DNA from: Dehalococcoidia bacterium UBA5627
Lineage (GTDB): Bacteria > Chloroflexota > Dehalococcoidia > Dehalococcoidales > UBA5627
Length of the DNA stretch: 12,690 nucleotides
Assembly (NCBI GenBank): GCA_002421585.1
Contig: DIKD01000071.1
Coordinates: 1 to 12,690 of the forward strand
Reading direction: 5' to 3'
The notes beneath the pieces are model-generated. The model did not search any database, was not told the origin of the DNA, and was given only the letters and a program-made list of their open reading frames with translations. The position numbers and the translations under genes are program-made. Of this stretch, positions 4,970 through 12,531 are shown piece by piece; position 1 is the stretch's first letter; each line of letters begins with the position of its first letter.

Positions 4970-7588
4970 CTAATCTTTCTTTATTCCCAATTTCTTATGC
5001 CCGAACGGCCACCAGCTTGTCCGCCCGAAGATGTTGGTTACCGCCGGCAAAAGCAAGGTAACAACTACAAACGCTTCCAAAAAGATACCTATGGCAATCG
5101 CAATACCAAGCTGGAACATCGACTGTATCGGTGATACAGCCATCGCCGCAAATGTGCCTCCCAGTATCAGCCCGCAAGCTATAATGACACTGCTGGTACT
5201 CTTGATGGCATTCTGTATGGCTTCCTTCATCGGCTTATCTTGGGCTTCCTCGCGAATACGCGACATCAGGAAAATATTGTAATCCGCACCCAGTGCAATC
5301 ATCAAAACAAAGACAATAATCGGAACTACAAAGCTTACACCTCCCTGACCCATTATATCTGTAAACAGCCATGATGAAATACCCATAGTGGCTCCGTAAG
5401 TCAGGGTAACAAGAGCCAGTATGAAAAACGGGGCTACAATGCTTCGAAGCAGTAGGCAAAGTACTAAAAAGACACCGGCAATCACCACGCCCATAATCCT
5501 CTGGAAGTCCGATTCCAGAACGGCGCGGACATCCTTCATGGCGGAAGTAACACCACCCAGAGCAGATTGCTCTATGTCGAAATATTGAGAATCCGTTTCA
5601 TTATGAATAACCAGGCTAATCTGCTCGGTAGTATCGATGGCAGCCTCTGAGTAGGGATAATCAGACAGGTTTATGATTAACCTGGTAGCCTCGGCATCTT
5701 CAGATATGAAAGTGCTGATAAGCTGACCTAGTTCAGGATATAAACCCAATAAGCTCTGCGGGATGAAATAAGGATTCCCCTGTGCTGAAAAATAATCACT
5801 CAGACCCATTAGTGCCTGAACAAATTCAGTTATATATTGCTGGAATGCCATCTGAAGATTAGCCATAGCAGCCATATCTATGTTTTCCGGGTCGACAGTC
5901 GCCAGTGCAGTGTTCATATTATTCAAAATAGTTACGGCACTGATATAGGACGGTTCGGAAGTCACTTCGGGGAAAGCAGTCCCCAGTTCTCCCAGATAAG
6001 CTCCCAGCAACTGAAACATCTGCGTCGTTTCCTCACCGAAAAGGGCTGCCGGGTTTGAAGCAGCCCCTTCCATAGCAGCGTTTAATTGCTCCAAAAGAAC
6101 AGAAAGCTGCCCGACTACTGTCAGCGTCTGCATAGGTTCACCAGTCCCGTAAGGAGATACGACAGACAAAACACTGGTTACACCATCTATCTGCAGAAGT
6201 TGGGTATTTATCTCTTCAATTTCCTTTAAAGCACCGGAGGATGTAGCGCTGCCGGACGAACCGGTCAATATCAGGGTTGACGGCATCATATTGCCGATAT
6301 CGAAATGCTCCGAAAGTATCTGGAAGCCTTTAACCGAATTCGAATCATCGGATAACTCTGTCATCATATCGAAGGATGTACTCATCTTGAAATATGGATA
6401 GTATGGGACCGCCAAAACAAGAATAACCACAATCGAAATAATCCATGAATGATTGGTAGTTATATTAGCTATACGATTCCAGAACTTGCTCTCGTGCGCC
6501 TTACCTGCGACAGCTTTAGTTGTATCCGCCTGTTTACCCGGCCAGAACATAAATCTGCCAAAGATAGATGCAAGCGCCGGATTTAGAGTAAGAGCAGCTA
6601 AAAGGGTAACAAAAACCGCGGTGGCAAGAGCCAGACCCATCGTGTGCAGCATACCGAATTCCGCAATGGTCAGTCCTAACAGACCGATAATAACGGCAAA
6701 TGCGCTGGCAGTAATCACCGAACCAATCGAGCCTACCGTTGCGCGTAAAGCCTCAGGACGGGTGTCACGCCTTTTCAGTTCTTCTTTGTATCTGGAAACC
6801 ATAAACAGGCAGTAATCGGTACCGGCGCCAAATATCAGTACAATAATAAATACATCCAGCTGAGACCAGAGACTAATACCCCACTCCCCCATATATCCCA
6901 GTACGCCGCGGCTAATAAGATAAGCAATTCCGATAGTCAAAAGAGGCACCATTATGGCAACAGGCGAACGATAGATGAAAAGCAATAAAACCGCAACCAA
7001 AACTACGGTTACAATAGTTGTAATATCGATACTTTCGATCAGCGTAGTCATCAAGTCGTTCATAATTCCGGTTTCACCCGATACATAAATCTCCAATGTC
7101 GAGGAGGCATTGTTACTATCTATATATGAATCGATTGATTCCTGTATTCCTGACGCCGATGCGCCGGATGTGGTTAAGTTGATACCGATATTAATCAGCA
7201 TGGTGGTATTATCGGGAGATATCAGGCTGGAAGCCAGCGCGGGATTGGTATAAACAGAGGTAACCGTTTCTATGCCCGATGCTTCGTCTTTGTCAAGGAG
7301 CCACTCGGAAAATAAGGCGGCAAAAGCGTTGTCCGATTCATTTAACCCCGAAGCGTTATAAAGAACCACGGTAAGAGAGGAATCAGTGCTTGCTTCGGGA
7401 AAATACTCTGCAATCAGTTCGGCAGCCCTACCGGATTCACTGCCGCCATTAAGAAAATCTGAGGTATCAAGCTTGCCGGTTTCGCTTAAAGTAGGAGCCA
7501 GAAGCACCATATATACGGCCAGCCCCACCCAGAAAAGAACAATCAAATACTTAAACTTGAAGGCAAACTCCCCTAATCCCTTGAACAT
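4970..7588 (-). CDS. MMPL/RND-family membrane transporter
   Basis: A large proton-driven exporter of the MMPL superfamily (lipid, drug or hydrophobic-compound export), 872 residues, with the duplicated RND layout. TM1 is at about 14-31, followed by a long extracytoplasmic domain (about 33-185), a TM bundle of about 186-345, then a second half with a TM at about 382-400, a second extracytoplasmic domain, and TMs to the end. The repeated proton-relay motif is visible in both halves: GAGTDYCLFMVSRYKEE (about 254-270) and ALGADYNIFLMSRIREE (about 765-781). The outer domains are Ser/Thr/Ala-rich. The ATG has an excellent Shine-Dalgarno AGGAGG at 5 nt and starts 42 nt after the marR stop, so the pair is an operon and the transporter is probably induced when the MarR protein binds its ligand. 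The substrate cannot be read from the sequence. Confidence 0.92.
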   Translation of the reverse strand: MFKGLGEFAFKFKYLIVLFWVGLAVYMVLLAPTLSETGKLDTSDFLNGGSESGRAAELIAEYFPEASTDSSLTVVLYNASGLNESDNAFAALFSEWLLDKDEASGIETVTSVYTNPALASSLISPDNTTMLINIGINLTTSGASASGIQESIDSYIDSNNASSTLEIYVSGETGIMNDLMTTLIESIDITTIVTVVLVAVLLLFIYRSPVAIMVPLLTIGIAYLISRGVLGYMGEWGISLWSQLDVFIIVLIFGAGTDYCLFMVSRYKEELKRRDTRPEALRATVGSIGSVITASAFAVIIGLLGLTIAEFGMLHTMGLALATAVFVTLLAALTLNPALASIFGRFMFWPGKQADTTKAVAGKAHESKFWNRIANITTNHSWIISIVVILVLAVPYYPYFKMSTSFDMMTELSDDSNSVKGFQILSEHFDIGNMMPSTLILTGSSGSATSSGALKEIEEINTQLLQIDGVTSVLSVVSPYGTGEPMQTLTVVGQLSVLLEQLNAAMEGAASNPAALFGEETTQMFQLLGAYLGELGTAFPEVTSEPSYISAVTILNNMNTALATVDPENIDMAAMANLQMAFQQYITEFVQALMGLSDYFSAQGNPYFIPQSLLGLYPELGQLISTFISEDAEATRLIINLSDYPYSEAAIDTTEQISLVIHNETDSQYFDIEQSALGGVTSAMKDVRAVLESDFQRIMGVVIAGVFLVLCLLLRSIVAPFFILALVTLTYGATMGISSWLFTDIMGQGGVSFVVPIIVFVLMIALGADYNIFLMSRIREEAQDKPMKEAIQNAIKSTSSVIIACGLILGGTFAAMAVSPIQSMFQLGIAIAIGIFLEAFVVVTLLLPAVTNIFGRTSWWPFGHKKLGIKKD

Positions 7589-7630
7589 ATAGACCTCCTG
7601 AATAATAGTAAGTAAACTTTGTTTAAATAA

Positions 7631-8119
7631 TTATGTTTGGGATGATAGCATTCCGCCCAATTTTTCCTTCCTTTTCGCCCACGCTCTCTGAATGATATCG
7701 ATAGAATCGCCGATAATATCCAATTCATCCGGAGTTATAAATTCTGAAAGAAATTGCGCATTTTCCACGACCACGTGCCAGATAGTATCGGTAATCTTAA
7801 GCCCGTCTTCAGTGAGGCTGCAGTAAATAACTCTTCTGTCATCCTCCCCGCTTTCTCTTATAACCAGTTTCTTGGAGATTAACCTGTCAAGTAGACCGGT
7901 AGCTGTAGATACATGTATGTTCAAAGCGGAGGCTATCTGTGTCATCTTCATTTTTTGGTTCATTTTAAGAAGCAAAAGCACACGCAGCTGCGACATTGTA
8001 AGGTTATCTTCGTTTTCGATAATTACAGCCCCATCCGATAACAATTCACCCACAAAATCATATATTTTGTTCAGATAAATGTTAAACTTTTCTGTTTTTT
8101 CATCCCGCCGGCTGTCCAT
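7631..8119 (-). CDS. MarR-family transcriptional regulator
   Basis: A dimeric winged-helix repressor, 162 residues, normal MarR length. The winged HTH runs from about residue 42 to 105: LTMSQLRVLLLL, then MTQIASALNIHVSTATGLLDRLISKKLVIR as helices 3-4 with the recognition helix at about 70-82, and the wing ESGEDDRRVIYCSLTEDG with the DDRR signature (93-96). N- and C-terminal helices form the dimer interface. It heads the operon with the MMPL exporter, the common arrangement for a repressor sensing a toxic or lipophilic compound. Its promoter overlaps a perfect palindrome, so it likely represses itself; the divergent acs promoter lies about 50 bp away and could also be affected. The Shine-Dalgarno is weak (AAGG). 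Confidence 0.93.
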   Translation of the reverse strand: MDSRRDEKTEKFNIYLNKIYDFVGELLSDGAVIIENEDNLTMSQLRVLLLLKMNQKMKMTQIASALNIHVSTATGLLDRLISKKLVIRESGEDDRRVIYCSLTEDGLKITDTIWHVVVENAQFLSEFITPDELDIIGDSIDIIQRAWAKRKEKLGGMLSSQT

Positions 8120-8150
8120 AATATAGCCTTAATGTTATTTTATTATGTGT

Positions 8151-8166
8151 TAATAATATATTATTA
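8151..8166. promoter_or_regulatory. Candidate MarR operator, perfect 16-bp palindrome
   Basis: TAATAATATATTATTA is identical to its own complement and overlaps the marR -10 box (8163-8168) and the expected transcription start. MarR-family proteins bind palindromes of about this size. A purely AT palindrome can also arise by chance, so binding is inferred from position. Confidence 0.5.
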
Positions 8167-8190
8167 TAATACAAATATTCTCTTTGTCAA
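8163..8190 (-). promoter_or_regulatory. marR-mmpL promoter
   Basis: Exact TTGACA (8185-8190) and exact TATAAT (8163-8168) on the minus strand with a 16-nt spacer. The predicted start is near 8156, inside the palindrome, leaving a leader of about 37 nt. Confidence 0.75.
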
Positions 8191-8224
8191 ATAGCTTTTT
8201 ATGTTTTATTTAAAACAACAATTT

Positions 8225-8256
8225 GTACACATAAATAAGTATTGACAAGTACACAT
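8225..8256. repeat. Direct repeat GTACACAT x2 around the acs -35
   Basis: GTACACAT at 8225-8232 and again at 8249-8256, start to start 24 bp. The first lies upstream of the acs -35 and the second right after it in the spacer, so it could be a regulator site for acs. The regulator is unknown. Confidence 0.35.
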
Positions 8257-8271
8257 TTATACTGATATTAT
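8242..8271 (+). promoter_or_regulatory. acs promoter
   Basis: TTGACA (8242-8247), an 18-nt spacer and TATTAT (8266-8271, 5 of 6) with an extended TG dinucleotide (8263-8264). The predicted start is about 8278, giving a roughly 60-nt leader that is AT-rich and contains no obvious structured element. Confidence 0.6.
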
Positions 8272-8339
8272 TAACATTCTCATATAGTTGAATTTTAATA
8301 TTTTAAAAATTAGAGAATATTCATTTGAGGAGGTTCAAT

Positions 8340-10757
8340 ATGTCTCAAGACAGGTCCGCCCCCCCGAAAGAAAACCCCAGCGGCATTCCGTCAATACTGG
8401 TTGCCGAGGCTGATGCCAACCTGTGCAGCTCTGTTAAGGATTACTTAGACGAAAAGAACTACTGCACGACAGCCGTGGTTGACGGAACGCAAGCCGCCAC
8501 TGCACTCATCAAAGAACGCTTCGATTTAGCCATACTCTCTATGGAAACCGCATCTGAGATTGGGCTTGAAGTGCTTTCCGAAACAGCCAAAAAGCATCCC
8601 GAATTCAAATTTCTTATTACTTCAAAAAAACCAACCGCTGATTCTATTGCCAAATGTATGAAACAGGGTGCTTTCGATTACCTGACAGTACCATTCGGCG
8701 ATCAGGAACTGGCTAAAGCGGTAGATGATGCATTGGGTAATAAGAAAATCATCGAAGCAGATGAACTTGCCGGCTCCAAACAAGCCGAAAAACACCAGGA
8801 AATAACTTCCATGATGGAAGAAAAAAGGGTATTTTACCCTCCGCAGGAATTTGTCGATAAAGCTGCCGTCTCCGGCATGCGACACTATAAAGCTCTATAT
8901 AACTGGTCGTTAAAAGACCCCGACGGATTCTGGGGACATCTGGCGGAGCAGCTGGACTGGTATAAAAAATGGGATAAAGTCCGTGATTACACATTCGGCG
9001 GAAAAGTCGACATTAAGTTCTTTATCGGCGGAAAACTGAACATCAGTTACAATTGCCTCGACCGCCATCTAAACACCTGGCGCAAGAATAAAGCGGCACT
9101 TATATGGCAGGGCGAAGGCGAAGATGAAGTAAGGACATTTACCTACCAGCAGGTGCATCACGAGGTATGTAAATTCGCTAATGTACTTAAAAAGCACGGA
9201 GTGAAAAAGGGCGATGCGGTTACGATTTATATGCCTATGATACCCGAAGCAACCATTGCCATGCTTGCCTGCACACGCATCGGAGCAGTTCACAGCATTG
9301 TCTTTAGCGGATTCAGCGGAGAATCCTTGAGAGACCGTATACTGGATTGTAATTCCAAGTTGGTCATTACCGCTGACGGTTATCATAGAAACGGACAGAT
9401 TATCAGATGCAAAGATGCGGCTGACGTTGCCATGAAAGACTGCCCCGATGTAAAAGATATGATTATAGTGAAAAGGCTGGGGCTGCATATAACCATTTAT
9501 GAAGGAAGGGACCGTTGGTGGCACGAAGAAATGGAAGCAGATGACATTTCACCGGTTTGCGAACCGGAAGTAATGGATTCCGAAGACCCGTTATTCATTC
9601 TTTATACCAGTGGAAGCACCGGCAAGCCTAAGGGTGTCATGCATACACAGGCCGGATATCTGATGCACTGCGTTCAGACTATGAAATGGGTTTTCGATAT
9701 CAAGGACGAAGATGTTTTTTGGTGCACTGCCGATATCGGTTGGGTTACCGGCCACAGCTATGTTGTCTATGGGCCGTTGGCTACCGGAGCAACCAGCTTT
9801 ATTTATGAGGGCACTCCCACCTATCCGAAGCCCGACCGTATGTGGCATATAGTAGAAAAATTCAAGATAAATACTTTCTATACAGCTCCTACTTTAATCC
9901 GTGCTCTTATGCGGGACGGCGAAGAGTGGCCTAAAAAACACGATTTATCCTGCTTAAGACTTCTGGGGACTGTGGGCGAGCCTATCAACCCCGAAGCATG
10001 GATGTGGTATCACCGCGTTATCGGTCGCGAAAAATGCCCGATTGTCGATACCTGGTGGCAAACCGAGACCGGAGGACATTTGATTACACCGCTTCCCGGA
10101 GCCGTGCCCACCAAACCGGGCTCTGCTACGCTACCGTTCCCCGGTGTGGAACTTATCATAGTCAACGCCGACGGTAAAGAAGTCGATATCAATGAAGGCG
10201 GTTACCTGTGCATAAAGAAGCCGTGGCCCGGTATTATGCGCACTATCTACGGTGACCATGAAAAATTCAAGAATACATATTTCTCACGCTTCCCCAATAT
10301 GTATTTCACAGGAGACGGAGCCAGAAAAGATGAGGACGGTTATTACTGGATTATGGGACGCATAGATGACGTGCTTAACGTTTCCGGCCATCGTATCGGT
10401 ACGGCAGAAGTGGAAAGCGCACTGGTTTCCAATTCCAAGGTGGCTGAAGCGGCTGTCGTCGGCATCCACCACGAGATTAAAGGACAGGGAATATACGCTT
10501 TTGTCACCTTAAAACACGGCGAAAAGCCGAGTAAAGCCGTTGAAAAGGAACTGAAAGATCACGTCAGGAAGGTTATCGGCCCGATTGCCAGCCCGGACAA
10601 AATCCAGTTTGCAGAAGGCCTTCCCAAGACACGCAGCGGCAAGATTATGCGCCGTATACTGGTGAAAATCGCCAACGGTGATGTCAGCAATCTGGGGGAT
10701 ATTACCACACTGGCAGACCCGAGTGTTGTCGAAACACTGGTTCACGAGAGGGTTTAA
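8340..10757 (+). CDS. acs: Acetyl-CoA synthetase (AMP-forming) fused to an N-terminal degenerate receiver domain
   Basis: Activates acetate with ATP and CoA to acetyl-CoA, AMP and pyrophosphate. The protein has 805 residues against about 650 for ordinary Acs. Residues about 18-132 form a CheY-like receiver (SILVAEADANL, FDLAILSMET, FLITSKKP, GAFDYLTVPFGD). The phosphoacceptor Asp is Ser67, one of the acidic pair is Ala24, and the conserved Lys is Val117, so phosphorylation is unlikely. A charged linker (about 133-162) leads to a complete Acs: P-loop YTSGSTGKPKG (422-432), DTWWQTETGG (570-579) with the acetate-pocket Trp573, GRIDDVLNVSGHR, and PKTRSGKIMRR with the lysine (768) that Gcn5-type acetyltransferases modify in other Acs. 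ATG 8340 is chosen because AGGAGG lies six bases upstream; an in-frame TTG at 8325 precedes that site and is unlikely. The gene is alone, divergent from marR, and ends at a strong terminator. Confidence 0.95.
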   Translation: MSQDRSAPPKENPSGIPSILVAEADANLCSSVKDYLDEKNYCTTAVVDGTQAATALIKERFDLAILSMETASEIGLEVLSETAKKHPEFKFLITSKKPTADSIAKCMKQGAFDYLTVPFGDQELAKAVDDALGNKKIIEADELAGSKQAEKHQEITSMMEEKRVFYPPQEFVDKAAVSGMRHYKALYNWSLKDPDGFWGHLAEQLDWYKKWDKVRDYTFGGKVDIKFFIGGKLNISYNCLDRHLNTWRKNKAALIWQGEGEDEVRTFTYQQVHHEVCKFANVLKKHGVKKGDAVTIYMPMIPEATIAMLACTRIGAVHSIVFSGFSGESLRDRILDCNSKLVITADGYHRNGQIIRCKDAADVAMKDCPDVKDMIIVKRLGLHITIYEGRDRWWHEEMEADDISPVCEPEVMDSEDPLFILYTSGSTGKPKGVMHTQAGYLMHCVQTMKWVFDIKDEDVFWCTADIGWVTGHSYVVYGPLATGATSFIYEGTPTYPKPDRMWHIVEKFKINTFYTAPTLIRALMRDGEEWPKKHDLSCLRLLGTVGEPINPEAWMWYHRVIGREKCPIVDTWWQTETGGHLITPLPGAVPTKPGSATLPFPGVELIIVNADGKEVDINEGGYLCIKKPWPGIMRTIYGDHEKFKNTYFSRFPNMYFTGDGARKDEDGYYWIMGRIDDVLNVSGHRIGTAEVESALVSNSKVAEAAVVGIHHEIKGQGIYAFVTLKHGEKPSKAVEKELKDHVRKVIGPIASPDKIQFAEGLPKTRSGKIMRRILVKIANGDVSNLGDITTLADPSVVETLVHERV

Positions 10758-10785
10758 ATACATTCAATTTGATTCGGTAACACAA

Positions 10786-10821
10786 AAAATACCCCGAACC
10801 ATAACGAGTTCGGGGTATTTT
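10786..10821. terminator. Strong bidirectional intrinsic terminator
   Basis: AAAATACCCCGAAC, an 8-nt loop, GTTCGGGGTATTTT: a perfect 14-bp stem with a G+C core, flanked by an A-tract on one side and a T-tract on the other. It lies between the ends of the convergent acs (plus) and mrp (minus) genes and should stop both transcripts. Confidence 0.92.
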
Positions 10822-10842
10822 GATAATCGAAAGGAGTTCAGA

Positions 10843-11877
10843 CTATTTTTCGTCTTCTTTTTCTGCTTTTTTGACCACTTTCTTATCGGCAATAGATTTT
10901 ATAATCTTTTCTCCCATAGGTATGATGAAATCCGCTTCATAATCTTCCACCCTGCCCTCATCGCAGAGTTTTGCCAGATTCGGGTCAACCGGAATCTGTG
11001 CCAAAAGCGGAGCGTCAGCTGCTTTAACCATCATGTCAGCCTGACTGGCACCGAAAAGCTCCATTTTTTGATCTAATTCGGGTATGTATATATAGCTCAT
11101 ATTTTCAACGACACCGAGAACCGGTTTTTCCATGTTCTTCGCCATACTGAAGGCTTTGCGAACAATCATCATCGCCAAATCCTGCGGAGTATAAACAACC
11201 ACGGCACCGGTTATAGGAATCGACTGCATAACCGTCAGAGCGGCATCCGAAGTTCCCGGAGGCAGGTCGATAACCAGATAATCGAGGTCGCCCCAGTGAA
11301 CATCCTGCCAGAACTGCTCGATTGCTCTTGCAATCAGCGGACCGCGCCAGATAACAGCATCGTCCTCAGCCGGCAGCAAAAGATTGATGGACATCACATT
11401 GATACCGGATTTCGATAAAACCGGCAAAATACCCGTTTCGTCTCCGGCAGGCCTGTCGGTAACGCCGAACATCTTGGGGACACTGGGTCCGGTGATATCG
11501 GCATCCAGAATACCAACTTTGTACCCCATTCTTTTAAGAGATACAGCAGTTAAACCGGCTACCAGAGATTTACCTACGCCGCCCTTGCCGCTCATGATAG
11601 CCACTATATTTTTAATTTTATTCAGAACACCCGGCTTGACGTTTTCGTAGTTTACTTCAACTTCAGCATCACTATCCAACTTGTTAATAATTTTGGTTAT
11701 TTTGGCTTTCAAAACACCCTGTACCAACGCTGTCATTCCGGCTGCAGCCAGAGTTAATGCAACCATCTTTTCCGAAATGTCGACTTTCATGATAATATTC
11801 ATGCTGCCGACGGTTCTGGTAAGACCGGGTACTACCAGTTCATGCAGTTCCTGTCTTACCTGCTCCTCAGTTACCAT
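10843..11877 (-). CDS. mrp: Mrp/NBP35-family P-loop ATPase (Fe-S carrier-like), lacking the CxxC motif
   Basis: Cytoplasmic deviant-Walker ATPase of the Mrp/ApbC/NBP35 group, whose members carry and deliver Fe-S clusters. It has 344 residues from ATG 11877 (GGAGGG six bases upstream; a TTG one codon earlier is too close to that site). The N-terminal ~80 residues look like a weakly conserved MIP18/DUF59-type domain. The ATPase core has deviant Walker A SGKGGVGKS (96-104), ILDADITGPSVPKMFG (123-138), and LVIDLPPGTSD (201-211). After GVVENMSY (255-262), where most Mrp proteins carry CPxC, this protein reads IYIPELDQ, so both cluster-binding cysteines are replaced. The C-terminus ends in a Lys/Glu-rich tail. 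It follows the DUF134 gene, with its own candidate promoter in the gap. ATP-binding family is certain; cluster carriage by the usual ligands is doubtful. Confidence 0.93.
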   Translation of the reverse strand: MVTEEQVRQELHELVVPGLTRTVGSMNIIMKVDISEKMVALTLAAAGMTALVQGVLKAKITKIINKLDSDAEVEVNYENVKPGVLNKIKNIVAIMSGKGGVGKSLVAGLTAVSLKRMGYKVGILDADITGPSVPKMFGVTDRPAGDETGILPVLSKSGINVMSINLLLPAEDDAVIWRGPLIARAIEQFWQDVHWGDLDYLVIDLPPGTSDAALTVMQSIPITGAVVVYTPQDLAMMIVRKAFSMAKNMEKPVLGVVENMSYIYIPELDQKMELFGASQADMMVKAADAPLLAQIPVDPNLAKLCDEGRVEDYEADFIIPMGEKIIKSIADKKVVKKAEKEDEK

Positions 11878-11917
11878 CAAATACCCTCCAATTTTTATTT
11901 TTTTATATATTCCGTAT

Positions 11918-11946
11918 ATAATACAGTTTATATCCGGTTATGTCAT
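11918..11946 (-). promoter_or_regulatory. Candidate internal promoter for mrp
   Basis: ATGACA (11941-11946, 5 of 6), a 17-nt spacer and TATTAT (11918-11923, 5 of 6) on the minus strand, in the 71-bp gap behind the DUF134 gene. It would allow mrp expression independent of the upstream promoter. Confidence 0.45.
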
Positions 11947-11948
11947 TA

Positions 11949-12341
11949 TTATTTATTACGTATCGGACAATCTTTAGGCAATTGAGCAGTTATATGCTCG
12001 CCGACTGCATACCATCTATTCCCCATAGGACAGGTAAATTGCCTTATGGCTGAGATTTCAAAAGTTCCGCCCTCTATAACTATTGCCTTGCCGTTTAGAA
12101 GTGCATCGGCAATGCTTTTACGCGCTGAATCCAATATACGGGAAAAAGTGGTGCGTGAAACGTTCATCTCCCGGGCACAATCCTCAAGCTCCAACTCTTC
12201 GATATCTTTCAAGCGAATGGCTTCCATTTCTTCCACAGTGAGTTTTACTCCCTGAATTAAAGAAAGCTGCCTTCCCGATGGCGTAAAACTGCTTACCGGA
12301 GGCACAAAACCTACCCTGCGACGCAAGGGCTGTCTTCCCAT
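11949..12341 (-). CDS. DUF134-family helix-turn-helix protein
   Basis: A small putative DNA-binding protein of the DUF134 family, 130 residues. It opens with the basic MGRQPLRRRVGFVPP, followed by FTPSG and the family core LTVEEMEAIRLKDIEELELEDCAREMNVSRTTFSRILDSAR-like stretch (about 34-74), a sigma-factor region-4-type HTH, then SIADALLNGKAIVIEGG (about 76-92). The last 35 residues carry Cys104 (FTCPMGN) and Cys125 (KDCPIRN), possibly metal-linked. Members often sit beside Mrp-type ATPases or NifX/NifB-like cofactor proteins, and mrp follows here 71 nt downstream. The ATG at 12341 is chosen because it matches the usual family N-terminus and has GGGAG about 11 nt upstream; a GTG at 12359 lacks any ribosome site. 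Function is unproven; a regulator of the Fe-S/Mo-related neighbour is an inference. Confidence 0.88.
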   Translation of the reverse strand: MGRQPLRRRVGFVPPVSSFTPSGRQLSLIQGVKLTVEEMEAIRLKDIEELELEDCAREMNVSRTTFSRILDSARKSIADALLNGKAIVIEGGTFEISAIRQFTCPMGNRWYAVGEHITAQLPKDCPIRNK

Positions 12342-12391
12342 TAGATTAAAAGCTCCCACTGATTTGTATTTATTTCGCCCATATGTCCACT

Positions 12392-12420
12392 ATTATAGTT
12401 TTTTAAGCAATCGATGTCAA
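12392..12420 (-). promoter_or_regulatory. DUF134-mrp promoter
   Basis: Exact TTGACA (12415-12420), a 17-nt spacer and exact TATAAT (12392-12397) on the minus strand, the full sigma70 consensus. The predicted start near 12385 leaves a roughly 44-nt leader. Confidence 0.8.
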
Positions 12421-12428
12421 TCAACGGG

Positions 12429-12519
12429 TATAATGCTTATTTGTGAGTCTTGAGGGCTTCCGCTCTTAGACTCTTCGAAAGGCGGTGTATTTTCAATTTT
12501 ATATACAACTCTTTATAAT
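12429..12519 (+). promoter_or_regulatory. mutS2 upstream region with two candidate -10 boxes and a leader hairpin
   Basis: Two exact TATAAT strings occur, at 12429-12434 (no good -35) and 12514-12519 (TTTTCA at 12490-12495, 18-nt spacer). Between them is a hairpin with GAGTCT/AGACTC arms (about 12444-12472) and inner GAG/CTC pairing. Use of the nearer box would give an mRNA with only about 6 nt before the ATG; use of the distal one would include the hairpin in a roughly 90-nt leader. Confidence 0.4.
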
Positions 12520-12531
12520 ACAGAATTAGAT

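Noticed and set aside
6453..6815. 120-codon plus-strand frame inside the transporter gene
   Set aside because: Antisense to the conserved first TM bundle of the MMPL protein; composition is that of a shadow frame.
8325..8339. TTG start adding five residues to the Acs fusion
   Set aside because: The TTG lies before the AGGAGG that serves the ATG at 8340, and no Shine-Dalgarno precedes it.
10678..11076. 132-codon plus-strand frame running from acs through the terminator into mrp
   Set aside because: It crosses a strong bidirectional terminator and overlaps two real genes; no ribosome site.
12342..12359. GTG start extending the DUF134 protein by six residues
   Set aside because: No ribosome site upstream, and the downstream ATG gives the usual family N-terminus.
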